A stretch of DNA of 64,000 bases. Origin: 67-14 sp020438345 (GTDB lineage Bacteria > Actinomycetota > Thermoleophilia > Solirubrobacterales > 70-9). Both the position numbers and the translations under genes were made by a program. Below the pieces are notes generated by a model. The model was not told the origin of the DNA, did not search any database, and saw only the letters and a program-made list of their open reading frames with translations. The DNA lies in contig CALMSY010000030.1 in NCBI GenBank assembly GCA_937872475.1, positions 23,316 to 87,315 of the forward strand, given 5' to 3'. Shown here piece after piece: positions 24,991 through 32,920 of this stretch; position 1 is the first letter of the stretch, and each line of letters opens with the position of its first letter.

Positions 24991-25875
24991 GTGAAAGCCT
25001 GGGCAGCCAGGCTGCCGCGACCCCTGAAGCGGTTCGGTGCCGCCTGCCGCGATGTGCTGCTCTCCTTTGACAGGTCGGCCGGCACACGGCAGGCGGCCCA
25101 GCTTGCATTCTTTGTCTTGATGACATTGCCGGCGCTTTTGCTGCTTGCTGTCTGGATTCTCAGCAATATCTTCGATTCACCGAATGTACGGGAAGATCTG
25201 ATCCAGGAGATCATCAGCAACCTTCCGCTGGAGCAGGTGGAAGGCAAGCGGGAACTGGAACAGATCCTGAACCAGCTGACCGAAGGAGCCGGCGGGCTGG
25301 GAATTGCCACCGCTCTGATCCTTCTCTACTCCATCAGTTCAGCGATCGGAGGCCTGCGGCATGCGGTGGAGACTGCCAACGAAAAGAATCAGTCGGGGCC
25401 TTCATTCCCAAAGAACAAACTGGCTGATATCGGCATCACGATTCTCACCTTGCCCGCCGCATTGGTCTTTGTCGCCCTGGCGCTTTCCCGTGATCTTTCC
25501 GAAGTAGTGGGCGACAGTGGCTTCCTTTCGTGGACCGCCGGGAACCTTGGTGGGCCACCGGGAATATTTGCTGCCGGCCTGCTCTTTTACACCTGGATCT
25601 TCTGGGTGTTGAACCCCGGCAAGACGACCTGGACCAGTGCCGCGGTTGGTGCCGGGGTCACGTCACTGCTTATCCTGCTGATTTTCGGCGGATTGCGACT
25701 TTGGTTCGGGGTTTCGGGTGGAGGAAGTGCTGTTTACGGTGTGCTCGCGGGCTTCCTGGGCCTGCTTCTCTTTCTCAACCTTGCCTCGATCGGAGTTGTC
25801 ATGGGTGCTCATGTCGCTGCGATCTGGCGGGTGTACCGGGGTGAGAAGCAGGAGTCCGGCAGGGTGTTTGGATAG
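24991..25875 (+). CDS. YihY/BrkB family membrane protein
   Basis: Inner membrane protein of 294 aa with six predicted helices and the family pattern: RSAGTRQAAQLAFFVLMTLPALLLLAVW near the N-terminus, LYSISSAIGGLRHAVETAN, LTLPAALVFVALALS, and a helical C-terminal pair ending MGAHVAAIWRVYRG. Despite historical names (ribonuclease BN, BrkB) the biochemical function is not established. GTG 24991 is the start. A small membrane protein gene follows after 9 bases. Confidence 0.88.
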   Translation: MKAWAARLPRPLKRFGAACRDVLLSFDRSAGTRQAAQLAFFVLMTLPALLLLAVWILSNIFDSPNVREDLIQEIISNLPLEQVEGKRELEQILNQLTEGAGGLGIATALILLYSISSAIGGLRHAVETANEKNQSGPSFPKNKLADIGITILTLPAALVFVALALSRDLSEVVGDSGFLSWTAGNLGGPPGIFAAGLLFYTWIFWVLNPGKTTWTSAAVGAGVTSLLILLIFGGLRLWFGVSGGGSAVYGVLAGFLGLLLFLNLASIGVVMGAHVAAIWRVYRGEKQESGRVFG

Positions 25876-25878
25876 TCT
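25873..25878 (+). promoter_or_regulatory. Leaderless-type -10 of the 90-aa membrane protein
   Basis: TAGTCT, overlapping the stop codon of the YihY gene, six bases before ATG 25885. Confidence 0.35.
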
Positions 25879-25884
25879 GCCCGC

Positions 25885-26157
25885 ATGGGCTGCCTCGTTC
25901 CGCTATTCGCGCTGATTTCACCCCGGCTGGCGTTGTTTGTTGTGCTGGTTTTCTCCGATTGGATCGGTCAGGCGGTTGATGGCTGGGTGATTCCGATCCT
26001 GGGCTTTTTCTTCCTGCCCTGGACTCTCCTCGCCTATGTCGTGATGTGGCAGGTCAGCCCGCTCGGGGTGGATGGGTTCGACTGGTTCATAGTCGCCTTC
26101 GCCTTCGTGGTTGACATCGCGGCATACGTCCGCACCAGCCAGGCCCGTCAGAACTAG
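25885..26157 (+). CDS. Small membrane protein, function unknown
   Basis: A 90-residue protein that is mostly hydrophobic, with segments at about 2-28, 33-55 and 64-80 (FDWFIVAFAFVVDIAAYV) and a short basic tail. No family was recognised, although many actinobacteria carry similar small helix-bundle proteins next to transporters. It has its own leaderless-type promoter element. Confidence 0.7.
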   Translation: MGCLVPLFALISPRLALFVVLVFSDWIGQAVDGWVIPILGFFFLPWTLLAYVVMWQVSPLGVDGFDWFIVAFAFVVDIAAYVRTSQARQN

Positions 26158-26237
26158 CGCGAACTCCCAAGAGATTCATCCCGTACTTCCAGGGTTCCCT
26201 GGTTGCACCTGACGGGTGTTGCCCGGGTCCGTGGCGG

Positions 26238-26735
26238 TCAGTGGACGAAGATCTTCAAGGCGAGAATCACGAGTCCGAAGAATGCGTTGACTGAACCGAT
26301 CATGATTCGACGGCCCCAGTTCTGGCCTTCGCGTGCCCCGATCAGCAGGCCGGTCGCAAAAAGGGCCAGGATCCCGGCACAGACTGCGAAGAAGCTGGCG
26401 CTTTCCTTGTCCACGAGGCCTAGCGGTGCCGCCAGCATGGCCAGGGCAGGAATCATCGCCCCTTTGACGATCGGCCACTCGTCCCTGAGCGCGTGAAGAC
26501 CGTGCTTTCTCGCATCCCGGAGGGTGGTGTAGCCGGCGCCGACCACGTCGGCGTACACATGAACCAGCCAGAAGACAAACCCGGTTGACGCGGCCCATGC
26601 GGCGATCTCGACGGGGGACAGTCCGACATCCTTGGAGGCTGTCGCCACCACAGTCATCGAGACGATGGTTCCGTAGATCGCACCAGAAAGGTTGGCCCGG
26701 ATTCCTGTTTCGCTTTGCTTGCCCCCGGAATTCAC
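26238..26735 (-). CDS. Membrane protein, function unknown
   Basis: A 165-residue protein with about four hydrophobic segments: LSGAIYGTIVSMTVVATAS, a middle one with EIAAWAASTGFVFWLVHVYADVV, AMIPALAMLAAPLGLV with FFAVCAGILALFATGLLIG, and NAFFGLVILALKIFV at the C-terminus. The HVYADVVGAGY segment resembles a family of actinobacterial VIT1/CCC1-unrelated membrane proteins that I cannot name. GTG 26735 is the start, with TATCGT seven bases upstream. It is convergent with the preceding plus-strand gene and divergent from the TetR-P450 pair. Confidence 0.75.
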   Translation of the reverse strand: MNSGGKQSETGIRANLSGAIYGTIVSMTVVATASKDVGLSPVEIAAWAASTGFVFWLVHVYADVVGAGYTTLRDARKHGLHALRDEWPIVKGAMIPALAMLAAPLGLVDKESASFFAVCAGILALFATGLLIGAREGQNWGRRIMIGSVNAFFGLVILALKIFVH

Positions 26736-26742
26736 GGCCGGA

Positions 26743-26748
26743 ACGATA
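26743..26748 (-). promoter_or_regulatory. Leaderless-type -10 of the 165-aa membrane protein
   Basis: TATCGT on the minus strand seven bases before GTG 26735. Confidence 0.4.
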
Positions 26749-26854
26749 GTGGCCGCACCCGTGTCGGGTCAGACGGAGTGGATCCCGGACGCAAAGAAAC
26801 ACTGGCCCGCCAGTCGACAAGGGGTGGGATTCGGCCCGGGCATTTCGCTGATTT

Positions 26855-26877
26855 GGCAAGCATCGCTTACGCTTGCC
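26855..26877. promoter_or_regulatory. Inverted repeat upstream of the TetR-P450 operon
   Basis: Seven-base perfect arms GGCAAGC and GCTTGCC around a 9-base centre, just before the larger dyad at 26881. It could be a second regulator site. Confidence 0.3.
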
Positions 26878-26880
26878 GGA

Positions 26881-26904
26881 TACAAGTCGGTTGACTGACT
26901 TGTA
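26881..26904. promoter_or_regulatory. Probable TetR operator of the P450 operon
   Basis: Imperfect 24-base palindrome with perfect outer arms TACAAGTC and GACTTGTA separated by 8 bases. It ends 11 bases before the TetR start codon and would cover its promoter, the usual place for autoregulation. Confidence 0.6.
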
Positions 26905-26915
26905 ATACTGCGAGT

Positions 26916-27527
26916 ATGAGCGAGGACAGTCGGCCGCAGAAGCACCGCACCGCGACGACCCGCGCTGCGGTGCTTGACGCAACGATCGAGTTGCTTGTGG
27001 AACGTGGCTACGCGGGAACTTCGACCCGACTCGCGGCCGAAACAGCCGGGGTTTCACTGGGAGCCCTGCAACATCACTTCCGAACCAAGGCCGAGCTGAC
27101 AGTTGAAGCGATGCGCTTCGTCACAAATCGGCTCGCCGAGGAATTCATCCAGGCCATCCCGGAGACCGACGACCTGCTTGAACGATTCGGTTTTGCTCTC
27201 GACCGGCTGTTCGTGGTCTTTCGGGGTCCCACCTTTGCCGCCGCGATGGAACTCCATCTGGCCGCCCGGACCGACCCATCCCTGCGGGAAAAGATGGTTC
27301 AACTCCACTTCGACGACCGCCAGCTGATCCGCGACAGCGCGGTGCTGCTCATGCCCGGGGTCGAGGGAAGACCGGGATTCGATGCTTTTCTGCTCGTCTC
27401 GGTCTCGGCGATCCGCGGCATGGCCGTCGCCACGATGGGAGTCGACGATGTCGAAGGTGAATGGCAGGCCGTGAAAGGCCAGCTACTTGAATCCGCAACC
27501 GAACTACTGAACCGGGAGTCCGCATGA
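26916..27527 (+). CDS. TetR/AcrR family transcriptional regulator
   Basis: Repressor of 203 aa. The N-terminal helix-turn-helix reads TRAAVLDATIELLVERGYAGTSTRLAAETAGVS, followed by LGALQHHFRTKAEL. The C-terminal ligand domain is of the TetR_C type with no recognisable specificity. Its stop overlaps the P450 start by 4 bases (ATGA), so regulator and enzyme are co-translated, and a dyad symmetric site covers its promoter. The P450 substrate or product may be the inducer. Confidence 0.9.
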   Translation: MSEDSRPQKHRTATTRAAVLDATIELLVERGYAGTSTRLAAETAGVSLGALQHHFRTKAELTVEAMRFVTNRLAEEFIQAIPETDDLLERFGFALDRLFVVFRGPTFAAAMELHLAARTDPSLREKMVQLHFDDRQLIRDSAVLLMPGVEGRPGFDAFLLVSVSAIRGMAVATMGVDDVEGEWQAVKGQLLESATELLNRESA

Positions 27528-28969
27528 CCCACACCGAATTGCCTTTGCCTCCAGGGCCGCGTGGGCTGGAAGCCGCCAGGTTCCTGCTGGAATCCACCCG
27601 GGACTTCAAGAAGCCGATGACCGACATGGCGATCAAGTATGGCGAGGTAGCGCATGTACGCAACCGGAACCGGGACTTCATCGTGGTGAGTGGGCATGAG
27701 GCGGCAAAGCATGTGCTGATCACCAATCAGGACAACTACCGGAAGGGACTGGAATACGAACTTCTCCGTGTGGTCCTCGGAGATGGTTTGTTGACCAGTG
27801 AAGGCGAAACCTGGCGCCGACAGCGTCGGCTGGCCCAGCCTATGTTCGCAAAGCGGCATCTGAAGCACTTCACGGAGCACATGACAAGGGCAACCTCCGA
27901 AGTCCTTGATGGCGAACCTTTCGCCACGCTGCCGGAAGGTGAGGTGATCGATGTGAGTGAAGTGATGATGGCTCTGACGCTCGACATCGTCGGTCGTGCC
28001 CTGTTTGGCGCCGACCTCAGTGGAGAAACTGCCCGCAAGGTCGGTCCTGCGATGAACGATGTGATCAGCCTGGGAACCAGGATGACCCGGCGACTACCGA
28101 CATTCGTGATGTCCCGGCTGCCGGGCATGAACCTCGAGAAGGCGATGGGGGTCAACCCGGAAGGGCGCAGATTCCAGCGGGGGCTGGATGACCTCAGGGG
28201 AGTCATCAGCGAACTGATCGAAGAACGGAATGCCCGGGGGGATCTGGGTGACGACCTGCTCGGCCTGATGATGAGCGCGAAGGACGAGGAGACCGGGGCA
28301 ACAATGTCACGTCAACAGATCGGCGACGAACTGATGACCTTCATGCTGGCCGGCCACGAGACGACCTCGAACGCTCTGGCCTGGACCTGGCGCCGGCTTT
28401 CCCTGAACCCTGCCGCCCGCGAACGGCTCTTTGCGGAAGTTGACACCGTGCTTGGCGACCGCATCCCCGACATGGACGACATGGAGCGGCTGCCATGGAC
28501 CCGCGCCTGCGTCGAAGAAGCGATGCGGGTTGAATCCCCGGTCTGGACGGTTGGGCGCCAGGCGCTTGAGGAAGACGAAGTGCTTGGCTACCGGATCCCG
28601 AAAGGCGCGAGCGTCATGGTGCTGATCAGCCTGATTCACCGCGATCCACGGGTCTGGCCGAACCCGGAAGGCTATGACCCATCAAGGTTTCTCCCCGAGA
28701 ACTCAAAGGGCCGTCCCCGGCATGCCTTCATGCCTTTCGGTGCGGGACGGCGGGTCTGCCTCGGATCAACCTTCGCGACCGTCGAAGCAACCCTTCTGGC
28801 TGCGATGCTGGGCCGTCATTTGCGGTTCGACCTGCCAAGAGGCGCTGAAGTCGAGGCCGAGGCCGCGATCACCCTTCGGCCGAAGCACGGGTTGCCCATG
28901 CATGTCTTCCACCGGAACCACGATCCGGTTGCTGTCGAGGCTGCCGAGCCGGATCTGGCTGCCGTCTGA
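27524..28969 (+). CDS. Cytochrome P450
   Basis: Heme monooxygenase of 481 aa. The I-helix oxygen-binding motif is AGHETTSNAL (near residue 276), the K-helix ExxR is EEAMR near 330, and the heme-thiolate loop is FGAGRRVCLG near 406-415. The sequence is closer to CYP102/CYP4-like bacterial P450s with long N-termini (LPLPPGPRGLEAARFL) than to the short CYP105 type, and no membrane anchor is present. No ferredoxin or reductase gene is adjacent, so electrons must come from elsewhere. Substrate is unknown; an alkane or fatty acid is possible. Confidence 0.93.
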   Translation: MTHTELPLPPGPRGLEAARFLLESTRDFKKPMTDMAIKYGEVAHVRNRNRDFIVVSGHEAAKHVLITNQDNYRKGLEYELLRVVLGDGLLTSEGETWRRQRRLAQPMFAKRHLKHFTEHMTRATSEVLDGEPFATLPEGEVIDVSEVMMALTLDIVGRALFGADLSGETARKVGPAMNDVISLGTRMTRRLPTFVMSRLPGMNLEKAMGVNPEGRRFQRGLDDLRGVISELIEERNARGDLGDDLLGLMMSAKDEETGATMSRQQIGDELMTFMLAGHETTSNALAWTWRRLSLNPAARERLFAEVDTVLGDRIPDMDDMERLPWTRACVEEAMRVESPVWTVGRQALEEDEVLGYRIPKGASVMVLISLIHRDPRVWPNPEGYDPSRFLPENSKGRPRHAFMPFGAGRRVCLGSTFATVEATLLAAMLGRHLRFDLPRGAEVEAEAAITLRPKHGLPMHVFHRNHDPVAVEAAEPDLAAV

Positions 28970-28985
28970 GTGGGTAGGGGGTCAG

Positions 28986-29014
28986 CCGGCCGGCCCGATT
29001 TCCGGGCCGGCCGG
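28986..29014. terminator. Bidirectional hairpin terminator
   Basis: Perfect 12-base GC-rich arms (28986-28997 and 29003-29014) around a 5-base loop between the convergent P450 and MMPL genes. No strong T-run follows. Confidence 0.7.
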
Positions 29015-29041
29015 GTGCCCGGCATCTTCAGTCTGTCTTGA

Positions 29042-31246
29042 TCAGGCCTTGTTCGGAACCGGCGGTTCGGCCAGTTCCGGAGCGAGTGGCTCGCCCTTCG
29101 GGTCCTTGTTGGCGACCAGATGGCCTTCCAGCGACACGTTCGGCAGGATCCGGTCCAGCCAGCCGGGAAGCCACCATGCCTTGTCACCAAGCAGCGTGAC
29201 CACGGCGGGCGCGATCACGAGGCGCACGAAGAGCACGTCAATCAGGATTGCGAGGCCCAGGCCGAGGCCCATCATCTTGGCGACAACATCCTCCTGGGTG
29301 ACGAACGCGAGGAACACCGAGGCCATGATCAGGCCGGCAAAAAGGATCACCTTCCCGATCCGTGCGAGGCCGTGGATCACACTTTCCCGGGGTTTGTCGC
29401 CTTCGTTATATGCCTCGTGGATTCTCGAGAGCAGAAAGACGTTGTAGTCCATCGAGAGTCCGAAGAGGATGGCGAAGATCATCACCGGGATGAAGGACAT
29501 GATCGGCACCCCGCTGTCTACACCGATCAGGCTGGCGCCGATTCCCTTCTGGAAGACCGCGACGACCACACCGTAAGCCGCGCCGACCGAGAGCAGGTTG
29601 AAGAGAGCGGAAACCAGAGGAATCCAGAGCGACCGGAAAGCCGCCATCAGCAGCAGGACCGAAAGACCGATCACCACGGCGATAAAGACGGGCAAACGCT
29701 CCGAAACCTTGTCCGAGAAGTCCTCGAAACTGGCCGTGTTGCCACCGACATACGCTTTCAGGTCCGTGCCGTCGGTCAGGTCCGGGAGCACCGTGCCGCG
29801 GAGCCCCTCCAGCAGATCACTTGTCGCCGCATCCTGGGGAGAAGTGGCGGGGATCAGGAAGATTGTCGCCATCTCGTTGTCTTCGCTTGGTGAAGCGGGG
29901 GAGACGTCTGCGACACCTTCGACAGTCCTCAGTTCCTTCACGACCCCGTCGAGCACGGCTTCGCTTTGCCTGGCGCCATCGGGGGTGTCTACGGCGATCA
30001 GGAACGGCCCGTTGACGCCTTTGCCGAAGCCTTCACTGACCAGGTCATAGGCGACTCGCTGGGTCTTGCCTTCCGGCTGGTTGCCGTCATCCGGCGAACC
30101 GAGGCGCATGTCGATCAGTGGTGAGGCAAAGATGATCAGCACGATGACTCCGCCGGCGATTGCCAGCCAGGGCCTGGCTGTGATCTTTTCTCCCCAGCCA
30201 CCGAATGCCTTCGAAGGCAGGACATGGGAGAGCTTCCGTGGCTTGAGCCAGCGCTGCAGGGCACCGATCATGATCGGGAGGATGGTCAGGGCGGAAACCA
30301 CGACGGCGGCGACGCCGATCGCAGCACCCAAACCCATCTTGCCGATCAGCGGAATGCCGATTACCAGCAGGCCAGCGATGGCGACCATCACTATCAGGCC
30401 GGCAGCCATGACCGCAGAACCGGCAGTCGCTGCTGACTTGGCGGCGGCATCCCGGACCGAGTCCCCGGCTGCAGACTGTTCCCTGAATCTCCCCAGGATG
30501 AGCAGCGAATAGTCGATCCCGGCCCCGAGACCGAGCATCATTGCGATGGTGGATGCGAACTCCGGAAGGCCCAGCGGCGCTGCCAGAACGACCAGCAACA
30601 TCTGCCCGACCATGACTCCGATCAGGGCACCGACCAGCGTTGCGAACATGGCCGACAGCGAACGGAAGAGCAGGGTGAGGAGGATGATCGCCAGGGCGAC
30701 ACCGATCAGCTCACCGACCGGAGCCTGTTCCTGCTGGGAAGCATCGATGACGATTCCCCGCATTGCCACGTCTACTCCGGCTTGCTCGGCCGGGGCGGTC
30801 GCCTCTTCGAGTTCCGTGCCTTGCTTCTTGGTCACATCGCCGAATTCGAGGTCGTAGCGGACGTCAAGGTAGGCGATCTGGCCGTTTCGGGAAACCGCTC
30901 CGGCCCGCGGCTCGAAGGGATCACTGACGCTGATGACGTCGGGAAGATCCTTGATTTTGGTGATTGACTCGTTCACAGCCCGCTTGCTGGCGGGGTCGGT
31001 GATCTTCCCGTCAGGGGTATTGAAGACCACGGTCGCATCGACTCCGGCCAGAGCAGGGCTGTGAGCCGAGAACAGGTCGTATGCCTGCTGGCTCTCGGTG
31101 CCGGGAACATCGAAGTTTTCTGGTGGCGGGTCGCCGGCGGTACCGGACAGAAAACCGATGCCGACCACAGCAACCAGGGCGATCAGCAGCGAGCGCTTCC
31201 AGTGGCCGGTAATCGAACGGGCTAGTCGGGCAAGAAGTTCAGACAT
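29042..31246 (-). CDS. MMPL/RND-family exporter
   Basis: Proton-driven membrane exporter of 734 aa with the duplicated RND layout: one helix near the N-terminus, an extracytoplasmic loop (about 35-165), a helix bundle with GLGAGIDYSLLILGRFREQ, a second loop (about 385-520), and a second bundle with LFGLSMDYNVFLLSRIHEAYNEG. The two GxxxDY motifs provide the proton-relay Asp and Tyr. Relatives export lipids or hydrophobic drugs. ATG 31246 has GGAG four bases upstream. A divergent TetR gene and a perfect operator lie at its 5' end, so it is probably induced by its own cargo. Confidence 0.93.
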   Translation of the reverse strand: MSELLARLARSITGHWKRSLLIALVAVVGIGFLSGTAGDPPPENFDVPGTESQQAYDLFSAHSPALAGVDATVVFNTPDGKITDPASKRAVNESITKIKDLPDVISVSDPFEPRAGAVSRNGQIAYLDVRYDLEFGDVTKKQGTELEEATAPAEQAGVDVAMRGIVIDASQQEQAPVGELIGVALAIILLTLLFRSLSAMFATLVGALIGVMVGQMLLVVLAAPLGLPEFASTIAMMLGLGAGIDYSLLILGRFREQSAAGDSVRDAAAKSAATAGSAVMAAGLIVMVAIAGLLVIGIPLIGKMGLGAAIGVAAVVVSALTILPIMIGALQRWLKPRKLSHVLPSKAFGGWGEKITARPWLAIAGGVIVLIIFASPLIDMRLGSPDDGNQPEGKTQRVAYDLVSEGFGKGVNGPFLIAVDTPDGARQSEAVLDGVVKELRTVEGVADVSPASPSEDNEMATIFLIPATSPQDAATSDLLEGLRGTVLPDLTDGTDLKAYVGGNTASFEDFSDKVSERLPVFIAVVIGLSVLLLMAAFRSLWIPLVSALFNLLSVGAAYGVVVAVFQKGIGASLIGVDSGVPIMSFIPVMIFAILFGLSMDYNVFLLSRIHEAYNEGDKPRESVIHGLARIGKVILFAGLIMASVFLAFVTQEDVVAKMMGLGLGLAILIDVLFVRLVIAPAVVTLLGDKAWWLPGWLDRILPNVSLEGHLVANKDPKGEPLAPELAEPPVPNKA

Positions 31247-31305
31247 TTATCTCCAGAGAAGAGTGAGGGGGGGTGAGGGGCGAAGGAAATTATCACAATG
31301 ACTGC

Positions 31306-31328
31306 AAAGTTGCAGCGACTGCAACTTT
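31306..31328. promoter_or_regulatory. TetR operator between the MMPL exporter and its regulator
   Basis: Perfect inverted repeat: AAAGTTGCAG, CGA spacer, CTGCAACTTT. It overlaps the likely -35 (TTGCAG, 31310-31315) of the TetR gene and lies 60 bases before the exporter start, so one bound regulator could silence both directions. Confidence 0.78.
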
Positions 31329-31333
31329 ATTGT

Positions 31334-31339
31334 TAGGAT
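31334..31339 (+). promoter_or_regulatory. Leaderless-type -10 of the TetR gene
   Basis: TAGGAT six bases before GTG 31346, with TTGCAG 18 bases upstream as -35. Confidence 0.5.
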
Positions 31340-31345
31340 TCGGCT

Positions 31346-31981
31346 GTGTCATCAGCGAGCCAACCGAGCCTGAGGGAACGCAAGAAGGCGAAGACCCGCG
31401 AAACGATTGTGCGGGTCGCTCTCCGGCTGTTCGCGGAACAAGGCTACAGCCAGACTACGATCGCACAGATTGCCGAGGCGGCAGATGTTTCGCCGCGAAC
31501 TGTGTCTACCTACTTCCCGGCGAAAGAGAACATTGTGTTCGACATCAGCTCCGAAGCCAAAGAGCGACTGTCGAACGCGATCATTGACCGTCCCGAAGGA
31601 CAGGACACCATGACGGCCCTGAGGACGTGGCTTACGAGCGAACGGGTCGTGCTCGATCACGACCCTGAGCTACACAGCTGTCAGCGTCTCGTGATTGACC
31701 GTGAAGAGCCTCTCGCCGCCCACGAACGGGCGTTGATGCGTGAGGTTGAAACGACCCTGGCCAGGGGATTGGCGGTGGATCTGGGCCTCGGCCCCTCTGA
31801 ACTTCAACCGCGAATGGCAGCGGCAGCTGCGATGGCGGTTTTCGACCTGCTCCAGGAAGAAGAAGGTTCCGCAAGGCTCGAGGGGGAGTTGCCACCGGTC
31901 GAACAGCAGCTCGAGCTGCTCGACCAGGCACTGGCATTCATCACGGGCGGGGTTGCCGCTCTTCGTGAACACCAGTTCTGA
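31346..31981 (+). CDS. TetR/AcrR family transcriptional regulator
   Basis: Repressor of 211 aa. The DNA-binding domain reads TRETIVRVALRLFAEQGYSQTTIAQIAEAADVS then PRTVSTYFPAKENIVF, the common TetR_N form. It is divergent from the MMPL exporter and faces it across a perfect 10+10 dyad, so it almost certainly controls that exporter and itself. The C-terminal part has no recognised ligand signature. A strong hairpin terminator follows the gene. Confidence 0.9.
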   Translation: MSSASQPSLRERKKAKTRETIVRVALRLFAEQGYSQTTIAQIAEAADVSPRTVSTYFPAKENIVFDISSEAKERLSNAIIDRPEGQDTMTALRTWLTSERVVLDHDPELHSCQRLVIDREEPLAAHERALMREVETTLARGLAVDLGLGPSELQPRMAAAAAMAVFDLLQEEEGSARLEGELPPVEQQLELLDQALAFITGGVAALREHQF

Positions 31982-32006
31982 TCCGTTCCCTGCGCCCATT
32001 AACTGG

Positions 32007-32035
32007 GACCGCCCCGGAGGGGGGCCGGGGCGGTC
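32007..32035. terminator. Hairpin terminator between TetR and the wall hydrolase gene
   Basis: Perfect 11-base arms (GACCGCCCCGG and its complement) around a 7-base G-rich loop, followed by GGTTCCTCTTT. The two genes are convergent, so it can serve both. Confidence 0.8.
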
Positions 32036-32055
32036 GGTTCCTCTTTGGGGGAGGA

Positions 32056-32643
32056 CTAGAAGTTGCCTGGATGGCGGGCGCTGAAAGTACCCGGCGTTGA
32101 GCGGGGGCTCTTGCTCCATCCGGGACCATTGCCCGGGGTCATCGAGGTGTCAAAGCGAAGGCCGGCGACGATCATGTAGGCGTGGCCCGGGTTCGAGTAA
32201 ACCGTGATCCACTTGCCCTTGCCACGCTGACCCCAGCCCATGTATCCGGTTGAAGCCATCGGCGAGCTGACAAAACGGCCACCCCGAAGCGCAAAGCTGA
32301 CCGATCCGGAGCAGTCGTAGCCGGAATCAAAGAAGCTGCCGTGGCCGCCACCGTAGCGGTAGGGCTTGAGGCGGATCTTGTTGGCCCAGTCGATTACCTT
32401 CTTGACTCGGGCCGGGGCGTTGCTGGGCGCATAGGCCTTGCCGTTGACGATCCGCGCCCTGCGAATCGGCTTGCAATCCTGGTTGCCGACAGAAAGGCCG
32501 CCGCTTGAAGCGGCTGCGTCACAGGAAGCCGCGACGGGAGAGGCTGAACCAGCGAGAAGAAACAGGCCAGCTACGAAGCCGACGAGGCCAGTCGCGAGGA
32601 TGCGCCAATAGGAATGATTGCTGTCAGGGGTCGAGGGGAAAAT
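32056..32643 (-). CDS. Secreted NlpC/P60-type cell-wall hydrolase, probable ATT start
   Basis: Exported protein of about 195 aa with signal-peptide features (YWRILATGLVGFVAGLFLLAGS, then an AxA-like ASPVAAS site). The mature part has an NlpC/P60-like core: the GGGHGSFFDSGYDCSGSVSF segment carries the nucleophile Cys and PGHAYMIVAG the catalytic His. It would cleave peptidoglycan peptides. The frame extends to ATG 32934 but that region is a promoter and riboswitch leader. No ATG, GTG or TTG lies between there and the signal peptide. AAGGAG at 32650-32655 sits six bases before an in-frame ATT at 32641-32643, which is taken as the start. Confidence 0.78.
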   Translation of the reverse strand: MFPSTPDSNHSYWRILATGLVGFVAGLFLLAGSASPVAASCDAAASSGGLSVGNQDCKPIRRARIVNGKAYAPSNAPARVKKVIDWANKIRLKPYRYGGGHGSFFDSGYDCSGSVSFALRGGRFVSSPMASTGYMGWGQRGKGKWITVYSNPGHAYMIVAGLRFDTSMTPGNGPGWSKSPRSTPGTFSARHPGNF

Positions 32644-32659
32644 GCCGATCTCCTTATTT

Positions 32660-32792
32660 GTGCCTGCGGGGTTAGCTGACGGGCTGGCGCTAAAAGAGCA
32701 GCGCTCCCGCGGAGTGATCCGCGAATTCGCCCCAAATACCTGGTTCCCCCGCTTCCCGGCTCTGATGAGAACCGGAAACTCGGCGTATCGGT
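32660..32792 (-). promoter_or_regulatory. ydaO/yuaA-type cyclic di-AMP riboswitch
   Basis: The leader of the NlpC/P60 gene carries the conserved ydaO blocks in order on the minus strand: GCCGAGTTTCCGG, then GCGGGGGAACCA, then TTTGGGGCGAA, a variable GC stem, and CCCGTCAGCTAACCCCG followed by CAGGC. Established knowledge: this RNA binds c-di-AMP and in actinobacteria commonly controls wall hydrolases and resuscitation-promoting factors, usually switching them off at high ligand. The aptamer ends only about five bases before the Shine-Dalgarno AAGGAG, so control at the ribosome site or by attenuation is possible. Boundaries are approximate. Confidence 0.87.
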
Positions 32793-32807
32793 TTTGCAGA
32801 ATCACAA

Positions 32808-32813
32808 ATAGTA
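32808..32813 (-). promoter_or_regulatory. Probable -10 of the riboswitch-controlled gene
   Basis: TACTAT on the minus strand in an AT-rich stretch, about 15 bases before the aptamer. A weak TTAGCA lies 18 bases further upstream. Confidence 0.4.
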
Positions 32814-32907
32814 CAGAATTTCCTAATACATTGCTAACAAAATCCGATTTTCGTGATTCAAGTCTCTTCCGTCCGACGCGGAAACCCGCTCTCTTCCTCG
32901 GTTCCCT

Positions 32908-32913
32908 TAGGGT
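32908..32913 (+). promoter_or_regulatory. Leaderless-type -10 of rpiA
   Basis: TAGGGT seven bases before ATG 32921. No Shine-Dalgarno precedes the start. Confidence 0.45.
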
Positions 32914-32920
32914 TTGGTAC

